Origin: Anaeramoeba flamelloides
Taxonomy: Eukaryota > Metamonada > Anaeramoebidae
Assembly (NCBI GenBank): GCA_027625915.1
Contig: JANTQA010000047.1
Location: forward strand, 1,984,001-2,048,000
DNA length: 64,000 nt
Reading direction: 5' to 3'
The stretch's first letter is position 1. Each line of letters begins with the position of its first letter. Positions 43,696 through 53,445 of this stretch are shown here, one piece after another. The notes under the pieces were generated by a model. The model was not told where the DNA came from. It saw nothing but the letters and a program-made list of their open reading frames with translations, and ran no database searches. A program made the position numbers and the translations under genes.

Positions 43696-44004
43696 ATGAG
43701 CACTTTTGGGGGATTTATGCTTGAAATAGGGAAACATTCAAACGAATTGATGAAAGTAATACCAAAAATTGACTCTTCAAGTTGGGTTTCTGCTACTAGC
43801 CTTATCTCTGATCGAAAAAGTGGAAAAACAACCAATACCTCAACTAAAAGTCCTTTAAAGCCGACAAAAAAGAAGAAAAAGAAAAAACATAAAGTATCCA
43901 GTAGTTCCGATTCCGAAGAATCCAGTAGTTCCAGTTCTGAAAGCGAAGAAGAAAGAGAAAAAAAGAAAAAGAAAAAGAAAAAGAAACATCATAAAAAAAA
44001 ATAA
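43696..44004 (+). CDS. Small Ser/Lys-rich protein, unknown
   Basis: 102 residues ending in TAA. The N-terminal half is ordinary soluble sequence (MSTFGGFMLEIGKHSNELMK, IDSSSWVSATSLI). The C-terminal half is low complexity: KKKKKKKHK, then SSSSDSEESSSSSSESEEE, then a second Lys tract ending HHKKK. Alternating acidic-serine and lysine blocks are common in nuclear and nucleolar eukaryotic proteins, and the Ser-Asp/Glu blocks could be casein kinase 2 sites, but no family is recognised. An acceptor-like CTATATAG lies just before the ATG, so this may be the last exon of a longer gene. The codon pattern and the sharp change from spacer composition support real coding. Confidence 0.55.
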   Translation: MSTFGGFMLEIGKHSNELMKVIPKIDSSSWVSATSLISDRKSGKTTNTSTKSPLKPTKKKKKKKHKVSSSSDSEESSSSSSESEEEREKKKKKKKKKHHKKK

Positions 44005-44453
44005 TTCTTTTTTTTTTTTTTTTTTTTATACAATAAGAACAACAAACATTTAAAACAAATTAAAAAGATAACTCAACAAAAATCAAATTAATAAATAATT
44101 ATAAAACTTTTTATTCTTTGAAAAATTCGTAAACAAGCAAGCCACAACAATTTAAAATATTCTTCTAAACTTTAAAACTTTTTAAAACAATTTATTTAAT
44201 ATTATTTCCATTTATTTTTATCTAAAAAGTTTAATAATAAAAAAATAAAAGTATTAACCAATCAAAATCATTTTCTAGAATATTTTTTTAAATTTTGATA
44301 ATTGACTGAGGATCTATCCTGTCGGATAATTTATGAATAGACTACTACCTTCAAGTTCACTGTAATGGATGTTATCGATCTACAAGAAATCCCCACCTTT
44401 TGATTTCAAGGTATTTTTTTTTAATCTGTATAATTGTATATAAAACCTATTTT

Positions 44454-44915
44454 CCAGTCAAATGTACCGGTTGTAGAGCGAATAACATGCTTTTAAAAGG
44501 TTTAAAGGGATATTACATGAAATAAATCCAGAAGAAAATTTCAAAATTGAAATCATTTTTTAAGATTTTTTTTTTTTTTTTTTTTTATTCATTGTTAATT
44601 GTTTTGTAAATTTGTTTTTTATTACAAGATTGATATCCACTAAGTAAAAACTTGTTATTCTGATGTTATTGAAAGTATGAAATTTATTTTGAAAAATCTC
44701 TATTGATTTCTATTAGAATTTTCTTTTTATCTTTGATTCAAGATCAAAATGAACATTGTTCGTTTTCTCAATGTTTTATTAAGAATCCAAGTTTTTTCTT
44801 TTTGTTGGGAAAATATTTTAGTTAGAAGATTTAATTCGGACTGATATCAACTTTCCTATGATTTATTTTAGTCTATTATTTTCTGATTTTTTTTACAAAG
44901 GTAAATTATAAAAAT
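44454..44915 (-). mobile_element. TIR element, family A, copy 3 (inverted)
   Basis: Plus-strand left end TTTTCCAGTCAAATGTACCGG. The reverse complement runs parallel to copy 4 at 45400-45868 for about 460 bases, including CTAAAATAAATCATAGGA, AGTTGATATCAGTC, TTGAGAAAA and ATGATTTCAATTTTGAAATT. Its far end is less clear. With copy 4 it forms an inverted pair separated by about 440 bases. Confidence 0.75.
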
Positions 44916-45351
44916 ATCGATAATTGAAAATATTTTACGAATCTTAAACAGAAGAAAAATTTATAAACATTTAAAAAAATTAACAGAAAAATTATAAGAA
45001 TTTCCAAGTATAAAAAAATCAGAAATGAAAATCAAGAAAAAAATCTCTTTAAAATATTTTATTTCTTAAAAGAAGGTTCATTAGTAAAAAAAAATAATTT
45101 TAATATTTTTTTTTATTCTTATTTTTTCCCTATTTGGATTTACTTTTTATTGGGAAGAATAGTTACAAAAGAAAAATATTAAATACACACTTTTCATTAC
45201 TTGTTTAATGATATACGACAATATAGCAACTTGAAATTAAAAAAGATAAAAATATGGTATAAAAGTAAAAATTAGTTAGTAAAAAAAAATATCAAAAAGA
45301 AATAATAAAAGTATATCGTTTAAAAAACAACCCACCCCAAATGTAATAATA
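44916..45351. other. Spacer between the inverted element pair
   Basis: AT-rich, no gene. It would form the loop if the two element copies paired. Confidence 0.4.
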
Positions 45352-45868
45352 CTTTCTGTCAAAAGTAGCCAACAAAAAAAATGGTAAATATCAATTATTT
45401 TTTATCATTGAAATTTTAATAAATAATAAAAAATAATTAGACTAAAATAAATCATAGGATAGTTGATATCAGTCAGAATTAAATCTTATAAATAAATATA
45501 TTTTCTTAAAAATTAAATAACTAAAATTCTGAAAAAAATATTGAGAAAAATCAACAATTTTAATTTTGATCTTCGATTAGAAATGTAAAGAAAATTGTAA
45601 TAGAAATCATCATGATTTTTCAAAATAAATTTCATAATTTCGCTAACCTTGGAATAACAAGTTTTGACTTTGTGACTATCGCTTTTGTAAGAAAAAAAAA
45701 TTACAAAACAATTATATATCAATAAAAAAAAAAAAAAAGTAAAAAATGTTAAAAAATGATTTCAATTTTGAAATTTTCAAAAAAAAGTTTTGGTCTATAA
45801 TCCATTCAAATCATTTGAACATATTTAATACCTTCACGATATACTGGCTCAATTACTGGAAAATAATT
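45352..45868 (+). mobile_element. TIR element, family A, copy 4
   Basis: About 517 bases. Left end TTTCTGTCAAAAGTAGCC, right end TGGCTCAATTACTGGAAAA, both worn versions of the CAGTCAAAGGGG repeat of copy 1. The interior follows copy 1 without the foldback insert. Confidence 0.75.
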
Positions 45869-46990
45869 TATTTATTAAATTCATTCAGTTATCAATTTTG
45901 TGTTTAAAAATCCATGGCAATTAAATTCAAATAATTAAATTCAAATTAGAGACTTTTAGTAAAGTTTTTAACTTTTAACTTTAATAGAATTTGATTTATA
46001 TTGTAAGAATTCTCCAAAAAAGAGTTTTTTTTTTCAAAAATATTACTTTTTAAAGTTTTCCTTTTTCGGAAATGTGATGAGCTCTGCTGATCATTTAAAA
46101 TTTTCACAAACGATTGTACTGTTGTTTTCAGATTCTTCAATATTTAAACAAAAAAAAATTTTTGCTATAACACTAAATCAATTTTATTCTTATCTTTAAC
46201 AATAAATATATGGGATCTTTTTCAAAAAAAACTTTCGGTATTGATTTGTCTAATTTCAACATTCTTTAAAATTAAAAAATGTGTAGGTAAAAATGAATTT
46301 GTTCTTAAGTCCAATACAGATTATTATTTATCGAATACTGATTGTTGTCAAATATGTCTATTAAAGGAAATTGGGAAAATTTCTAATTATTTTCAAAAAT
46401 TGAAAATTCAAAAGTTAATATTATTCATAATCAAAATGTACTCTGAAAGTTGTTAAACCCAATTATTGTTAAAATATTTGTATTCTTACTTTTTGATATT
46501 GAATAAATTTGCCCTTTTTGTATTGATTGTGAAATTAGTGTCATTTTCGATTAATAAAAGAGAAAATTTTTATTTCAATTTCCAATATATTTTTTCTTCT
46601 AATTAACTGTTAGAATGAAAAAATCAATGTCTTCCCAAAAGAATTAGAAAGTAAATAGTTTTACAAGCTAAATTTAATAAAACTCTTCTTTTTTGAATGA
46701 GGTAAATTTAAAATTTTGTTAATTTGAATTGGTCTAGTTGTAAAAATAAAAAAAACAAAATATTGAATAAATAGTTAATTTTGTTGGATAGGATTTATTT
46801 ATTAATTTGTAATAATATTTAAATTTTTGAAATTTTTTCTTGTGGTTCGGAAGGTTCTTTTCCGAACAATTTTTATTCTTGTTTTTTTTTTTTGTGAGAG
46901 TCTTTTTAAAAAAAAGAGAAAAATTCAGTTTATTAAAAAAAATTAAATCAAAAATCACATTACAATAAGTGAAGAAGAATAATACTAAAT
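45869..46990. other. Non-coding spacer
   Basis: Two short open frames (46241-46456 plus, 45946-46140 minus) are Lys/Ile/Phe-rich and unconvincing. The last part is the 3' flank of SSR3. Confidence 0.45.
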
Positions 46991-46996
46991 CAAAAA

Positions 46997-47854
46997 TTAT
47001 TGGATTTTGGTTGACGAAATATATGTAACAATTGATGATGCAACTGCTAATGAAAGGATATAATTTGTTGGTGCTTGAAAGATCCAAGTGATATAAAAAG
47101 CAAAAATTAATACAATAGCCAAGTAGAATAATGAATTGTAAAGAAGTGAGAGTGAAACAGCTTGGGTTGTAATGGTAGATTCAAGTTGTTTTTTTTGTCT
47201 TTCCTCTCTTTCCCCTCCTGTAGCCTTTTTTTTTGTTCGTTTTATTTGGAAATTTACCCCACTTTTTTTAATGAGTCTGTTGGAAAGTTTGGTGGTTTTT
47301 TTGTTTATGTTGAAGTGGAAGCATATTGTTTATTTTTTTTTTGGATTTTTGAGAGGGGGAAAAATGAAAAAGAAAAAGATAAAAAAAAAAAAAAAAAAGT
47401 AAAAAAAAAAAGAAAATTTAAAAAAATAAAAGAAAAATCAAAAGAAAATTTACCTATGTTTAAGGAAAAAAGATACATTGTGGTACCCCATTGAAAGGAT
47501 AATTGAACAAATTATTGTAACAAATGCAAAAAGTGGTAAAGATTTGATGAGATCCATTTCATAGATCGAAAAAAAGAGATCTATTTTGAGAATGTACAAA
47601 AAAAGAAGAAAAAAAACAAGAAAAAAGTAAGATCAGTCAGATCAAAACAAAAGAAAAAATAAGTAAAAAAAAAAAAAAAAAAAAAAAGATTTACATGTTG
47701 GTAAAATGTTCATTATTAAGCCAACAAAAAAATATAACATTCTTTGCTTGGTTGTTGGTTTTCTTAAACGTAAGGTTTGTTCACGTTCTCTTTCAACTTC
47801 AAGAAATGCTCGTTCTTCTCGTTGTTTCTTCTTTCTTTTGTTTCTGTTGCTCAT
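46997..47854 (-). CDS. SSR3: Translocon-associated protein gamma (TRAP gamma, SSR3), three exons
   Basis: Minus-strand exons 47695-47854, 47454-47580 and 46997-47276 join to 188 residues with a TAA stop; human SSR3 has 185. Introns are 114 bp (GTAAAT..AAATAG) and 177 bp (GTAAAT..CAACAG). The N-terminus is basic (SNRNKRKKKQREE). The first membrane hairpin follows (RMLYFFVGLIMNILPTYLFF), then the diagnostic EMDLIKSLPLFAFVTIICSI and YHNVSFFLKH, close to the human MDLIQSAVLY...YKNVKFVLKHK. A charged cytosolic loop leads to LLYNSLFYLAIVLIFAFYIT and APTNYILSLAVASSIVTYIS, matching the human [21 protein letters not shown]. The family sits in the ER membrane beside Sec61 and helps insertion of some precursors. 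Plus-strand frames over exons 2-3 are shadows. The loop is shorter and differs from the human one, but the membrane topology is complete. Confidence 0.93.
47277..47453 (-). other. SSR3 intron 2
   Basis: 177 bp with GTAAAT and CAACAG borders, phase 2, mainly A/T homopolymer (A tract at 47380-47412 on the plus strand). Confidence 0.85.
47581..47694 (-). other. SSR3 intron 1
   Basis: 114 bp, GTAAAT..CAAAATAG, phase 1, with a long T tract just inside the donor. Confidence 0.85.
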
Positions 47855-48013
47855 TTTATATTAGAAAAAGACAATTGTTAAAAAAATAAAAGATAAACCT
47901 GAAGAAATCGTCTTTTACTGAAAGACACTCGTACAGTTGTTTTCTTATATTTACAATCTAAATTAAGTTGATCTATTGAATTCATTTTGTTTGATTAAAC
48001 ATATTTTATTTAA

Positions 48014-48185
48014 GGGAGTAATCTCTATTAAATTTTTTTCCCTATATTTAATAGAGATAGAGAAAACTTTGTGCCAATTACTTAGATTTGAAATACCCTG
48101 TTTATTTTCATATTAAACTTAATACTAGATAAGGAATCCGTATTTAGAAATTGGTCTTAAAAAAAAATAAAAGAGACTAGTCTCC
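48014..48185. mobile_element. TTAA-flanked small element, family D, copy 3
   Basis: 172 bases with ends GGGAGTAATCTCTATTA and, inverted, AAGAGACTAGTCTCC. TTAA lies on the left; the right flank is a decayed TAAC. Inner CCAATTACTTAGATTTGAAA is the reverse complement of the segment at 39567. It lies 160 bases upstream of the SSR3 start. Confidence 0.8.
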
Positions 48186-48189
48186 TAAC

Positions 48190-49650
48190 AAAAGTCTAAT
48201 TTACTTTTACTGGAATTATATCTGCAAAAAAGTTAGAGATAAACATTATTAGATTTCAAAAGCCCATTTAAAAAAGTAATAATTGTTTTTAGATTAGAAT
48301 TGTTAATTATAAAGGACTTACAAAAAATCATTTTGGATTATAATAGTTCTTATTAAGCCAATTTTAGTGAAAAGTTTCTAAAATTTTTTGAACAATAATA
48401 GTTATAGAAATTAAATTTTTAAATACTATTTTAAGGGAATCAGACTATAAATAAAATTATTCTTATAATTTTTTTAGAAGCAAATCCTAAACATTTTGAC
48501 TTCATCTTAAAATGATTAAACAAAGTAAATATTTGATCACCGGATTAACTTTTTAAAATATTTTTTCAGAAATGATTTAATATTATGAAAAGTTGGATAA
48601 ATTTATTCATTATAATAAGTTCAAGGCTCAAAATATTTTCTAATGATACTCTACTAAAATTCAAAAAAAAAATAAAAATGTTAGTAAATTCATAAAAAGG
48701 CACTTTCATTCATTTTTATCAATAATTTGGATATATTTCTTACTTTACAATTTCTATACTCTTTTAATTTTTTTTTTCTTTTGGGTATTATGTACAATAA
48801 AGCAATTCTTCGATTTTTAAATGAAGTGCTTTACGTTTTTCAATAATCATTTTTTCAAAAATACCAACTTTGTGATGTTTATTTTTTTTTCTCTTAAAAA
48901 AAATTTCAAGCTGATCAGTTTCAAAACAAAAGTTTTATAATTTGATGAGAAAAGAATGGAATGTGAATGTTTTTGAAAATTAAAGAAATAAAATTCAAAA
49001 AATTATTAAAAATGTGATTTGAGTCCGGTGATAATGTACTAAATTTAGCTATTGTTTTAGCAATAAATAAACCATTTCAAGAAGTAAACGGCATCTATTG
49101 GTTCTTTTTAAATGAGAATGAATAAATAATGAGTCTTGAAGTTGGAATACTTTAGGTATTTCAGTTCGATTAGAGTTTTCTAAAAATAGATTCTGAAATT
49201 TTAGGTTACATTTACAGTTCTTGAAAAGTGAGAGGACTAACGTTTTTGTATAGCATTGGGTGTGTGCGACCCTCTCTGTACTAAAGCGAAATATGGTTCT
49301 TAAAAAAATGAAAGTGAGAAAGTGTGAATAAAATTTGTTTTTAATCATGAGTGGTAAACATGATCACTGAAAATATTATTTATTTTTACCTTCTTTCAAG
49401 TTCTATTAACTTGACCTTCACTACAATTCTTACAAAAAAATTGACTCTGCTAAATATCACTTTTTTTTTTTGTTTATAAATAGATTTTGAGATTTGGGCA
49501 AAAAGTACATTATCCCCAATTTCTAAGTCATATGAAATATTTGAATCATTTTTTTATTTCTATATTTCAATTAGGTAATAGTGTAAATTCAATATCAAAA
49601 AAAATTAGAATGATTGATATTAAATTAGAATAAATATTTTTTTATTAATA
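48190..49650. other. Non-coding spacer
   Basis: AT-rich. A minus-strand open frame at 49049-49348 (99 residues, including FKNCKCNLKFQNLFLEN) lies in slightly more complex sequence but shows no domain and no splice signals I trust, so I do not call it. Confidence 0.4.
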
Positions 49651-49652
49651 CC

Positions 49653-50170
49653 ATTTTCAGTCAAAGGGGCCCAGTTTTATTGAAGAAATGGAACACATTA
49701 TTTGGGTTAAATTTATTATACTTCCGAAACTAAAATTTCAATTTTTTCATCCAAATCATTTTTTCACATTTTTTTTTTTTAGGTTTTTGATTTTTTTTCT
49801 TCTTCTTCTTTTCTTATTTTTTTTTTATTAAAAAAGTAAATTTTGAAAAAAAAATATTGAAACCTCAAATAACATTTAGAAAATTGAGTCTTTGTATGTT
49901 CTTTTAAAATTCATACATTTACAAGAAAAAAAATATTATTGTCTAAAATTTTAATTTACTAAAAAAATTTAGATTTTTGCTCGAGATGTTCCAATGAATG
50001 GGGCCCAAAATTTTTTTAAACATTTTTTTTTTGTGAAATGTGTGGTTTTTTAAGCCTACACTTTTATGATTCTCAACTCTTATACTAAGTTAATTATTTC
50101 TCATATTGATAAACAATCCAAGTTTGGTTGATTCTCAAAAAAAAAGTGATTTTTCATTTTAGCTTAAAGC
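49653..50170 (+). mobile_element. Longer relative of family A (left part)
   Basis: Begins TTTCAGTCAAAGGGGCCCAG, identical over 20 bases to the inverted right end of copy 1. It continues with TTTTATTGAAGAA (shared with 61900) and a part that matches 29515-29745, where a frame reads YVLLKFIHLQ and, further on, RDVPMNGA. The right end is not found. It may be the remains of a coding member that once moved the short copies. Confidence 0.6.
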
Positions 50171-50309
50171 ACTTTTAGTGAAAAGGGGTTTATTTTATTT
50201 CAATAAACTAAAGAAGAAAAAAAAGAAGAAAAATAACCTAAATATTACAATAAAATTATAATATCATTAACATGGATAGAATAAAAACCTATTTATGATT
50301 GTTGGATTT

Positions 50310-50400
50310 TAAAGAATTTCAAAGGATTAAAGAAAATAAGAGCTTTTATTAAATTCTTTTGAATTTCATAAAACTGTCCTTAGCTTTTTTTTTAATTTGA
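50310..50400. repeat. Stem-loop repeat, family C, copy 3
   Basis: TTAAAGAATTTCAAAGGATT faces AATTCTTTTGAATTTCATAAA around an AAAATAAGAG loop, as in copies at 15425 and 57797. The GGCACT tail is absent here. Confidence 0.5.
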
Positions 50401-53400
50401 GAAATAAAAAGAAAATTTTGTACATTTTTTTTTAATTTCTTTAATCAAAAAAAGTATCCTAACATATTCTTGGATTTTTTTTTACTTAATTTTGGAAATT
50501 AATAGTATTTCTAAATAAAACAAATAACCAAAAGATAACCATCAGATATTTTACCAAGCTATATAAGAGTAGAGTAAATGTAATATTTTACCACTTTCTT
50601 TCGAATTATCGAAAAGTTAGACACTATTAAATTCTTGGTGACACGAACCCAAATTTTCACCATAAATAGAAAAATCCGATAGAATGATTATAATTATCGA
50701 TAAAAATTCCACAATATGTGATTAATAATTGGATATTTCTTTGTCATTAGTTTTTTTAAAAATTATTATTGTATTTATTTGAAGGGATAAAGTAAAAATT
50801 TTGTTTTTTCTCAATTCTTTTTAAAATAAAAAAATGCAATTAACTTTTCTAGAATATACAATAATAGAGTAAAATAAAAGATTTTATACAACCTTTAAAA
50901 TACTCAAGAAAACCTAGTTACCATATGGTTCTAACACCAAGAGGGTAGCAAAAGATCCAAAAACTTAATTTTATCTATTGTGTTTTTTTTTTTAATTTTC
51001 TTTTTTAACTTTTTACAATTTTTATACAATTCTAGATAAAAAATATCTAGAAAAAACAGAAAGTTTCCAATTTTAAAATTTGTTTGAATAAAAAAAAATT
51101 TAATTTTTAATTTTTTTTTATATACAATAAATAATCTTTTTATAATTTCATAAGAAATGTTAGTTTAATTTTATAAAATATGATAAACACTTTTTTTTTG
51201 AGGAAAAATAGTTTTTATGATGTTTTTTTCATCACATTTCAATATCCTATACAACTAGGAAATCATAAGCGAAGCCAATAAATATTTCATGAGAATGTTT
51301 ATAATTTTAAATCAATAATTGCTAATGATTTTGTTTTATAACATTATCCTTTATTTTTAATCAAATTTATGATATATCAAACATTATTTTTGTGTTTTTT
51401 TTAACTATAAAATAGGTATATAATATGTTTTATAAATATTTTTTTTATTGGGGGTAGTAAATGTATATTTGAAACAGTTAAAACAACAATAATATAATTC
51501 TGAGAACCTAAAAAAAAATTACCCATATCAAGATAATTATATTTTTTTATTTATGGGTATATGTCTTTTGCTATAATTTTGGCATTTTTTATTTTTTCTA
51601 ATTTCCTGTAATTGACACCAAAAATAATATTCACTCTTATGTTATTATTAAAAATTGAATGGGAATTGTTGATCAATAAACTAATAAAGAAAAAAATTTA
51701 AAGAGAAAAAACTGAAACATTTTTTGCTTATTTTGAAAACATAATGAAAAATCGATTAATTAGGAATTAAATGGAGAGTTACTTATTGAAATTTGAATTT
51801 AACATGGTTAAAAATGTTTAGATACTCAGTTTTTTGATCATAAGCGATTGATATAAAATAGATTTGTATTGAAAAACGAAATTTCTTGAAATACTACATT
51901 TTTTCGAAAAATCAGCAGTTATTTTTGGAAACTAACCATTTTAATTTGCAAATTCTAAATGACTTTATTTTGATTAGAAAAAGACTGGAAAACAGTATTT
52001 AATTGCCTTTTTTGAAGTGAAATTTTTTATTCAAAAATTAAATCCATAATATACATCGGGAATTTGGTACTCATTTTCATTCATGAGATTTACTTTTTGA
52101 GATTATTTATTACAAAACGGATTTCAAAAATTACAAATACACCTCAGGAATAAAACTGTTTGTAGCTTGAATGTTTGGTAGTAATTATATTTTATCTTTT
52201 TTTAGTTGAAGAAAAGAACAAAAAAGAGCAATTTATTTTCCCAACACATAGAAAGAATAGTTTAATTTCAATTTTGGTTTTAAAATTGTTTTGTTTTGGT
52301 GGAGTGTTTTCCACTCGGTACAAAAAAACAGGAGTTGTATTTTTTCAAGAAAAAAATTCTAAATGAAATTTCAATTTTACAAAAAATTAAATGTTTTTCT
52401 ATATTTGTTCGAATTTCCGAAGAAAAACCAGCAAACCCAAACCCCTATTAACAGATCTTGAAATGGTTTTGATTTTAGTAACTTGGAAATAATAAAACGT
52501 TGAAAATATTTTTATTTTTTTTCGATTTTAAGTAAAAGATTATGGGGGGTTGTCGAACCCAAATAGTGAATTGGGGGTTGATTTTAACAATATTCCAATC
52601 AAATTTAGCTCTCTATATTCATTAAAGCAAATACTTTTAAAAAAAACATTGTCCCGGTATATTAAGACATATGTTTTCAAATTAAAATGAAGAGATAATA
52701 ATTAGAGAAATAAAAATTCTTTTTTATAATTTTTATTATTATTATTTATTTTATCAAAAAAAAAACATACACTAAATGGATCAATAGCTTATAATTTTAT
52801 TTTTTAATAAAAAAAAAAAAAAAAAAAATATTTCATAACGAAATTAAAATAAATTAGAAAGTTATTTCCAAAAAAAAGCAGGACAGGTTTATTTTAAAAT
52901 ATCTTTCTTAAAATATATCCTAATATAAACATATTTGTATATACAAAATTATTGACAATCATTTATTGACTGTTAAATAATAATTCAATTTACTTATTTG
53001 TAAGAAATTGCTTTCAAAAAGGATATCAAAGTTTATGATCACAATTTTCGTATGATATTTTTCAATAGTAAAAATTGGCGGTTATTTTTTTCGTCTTTTT
53101 GATCTTGGAAAAATTTTTTTCCTCAGAGATTTAATCTTGAGAAAATTTCAAATTGAAGAGACAAAATTTATAACTGAATTTTAAAAGATCTTTTGTATTT
53201 TTATCATATTACCGTTTTTATTGGTATTGACTATTCCTCGTTTTTTTAAAAAAAAAGTGTGTAAACTTTTTTTGTAATATTTTGAAGAAATTCTAGTAAA
53301 ATACAAATAATAAATACTGATCCAATTAGTTGTAAATATCCCTCTTAATTTTATATTACCAAGTTACAAAGAGAAATACTTTTAAAGAAAATATTATTTG

Positions 53401-53445
53401 AAATATAAAAAATAATGTAAAATGTCCCACTTTTTTGAAAATACC
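50401..53445. other. Non-coding spacer, 3 kb
   Basis: AT-rich with T and A tracts. A frame at 52175-52366 after a TTTTTTTAG acceptor-like site has some protein character (VEEKNKKEQFIFPTHRKN) but no domain. I support no gene here. Confidence 0.4.

Noticed and set aside
47162-47494. Plus-strand 110-residue frame ending in a Lys-rich tail
   Set aside because: Antisense to SSR3 exons 2 and 3 and its intron; the minus strand has the clear TRAP gamma match.
49049-49348. 99-residue minus-strand frame as a gene
   Set aside because: No domain, no splice support and no matching copy. The composition is only slightly different from the spacer.
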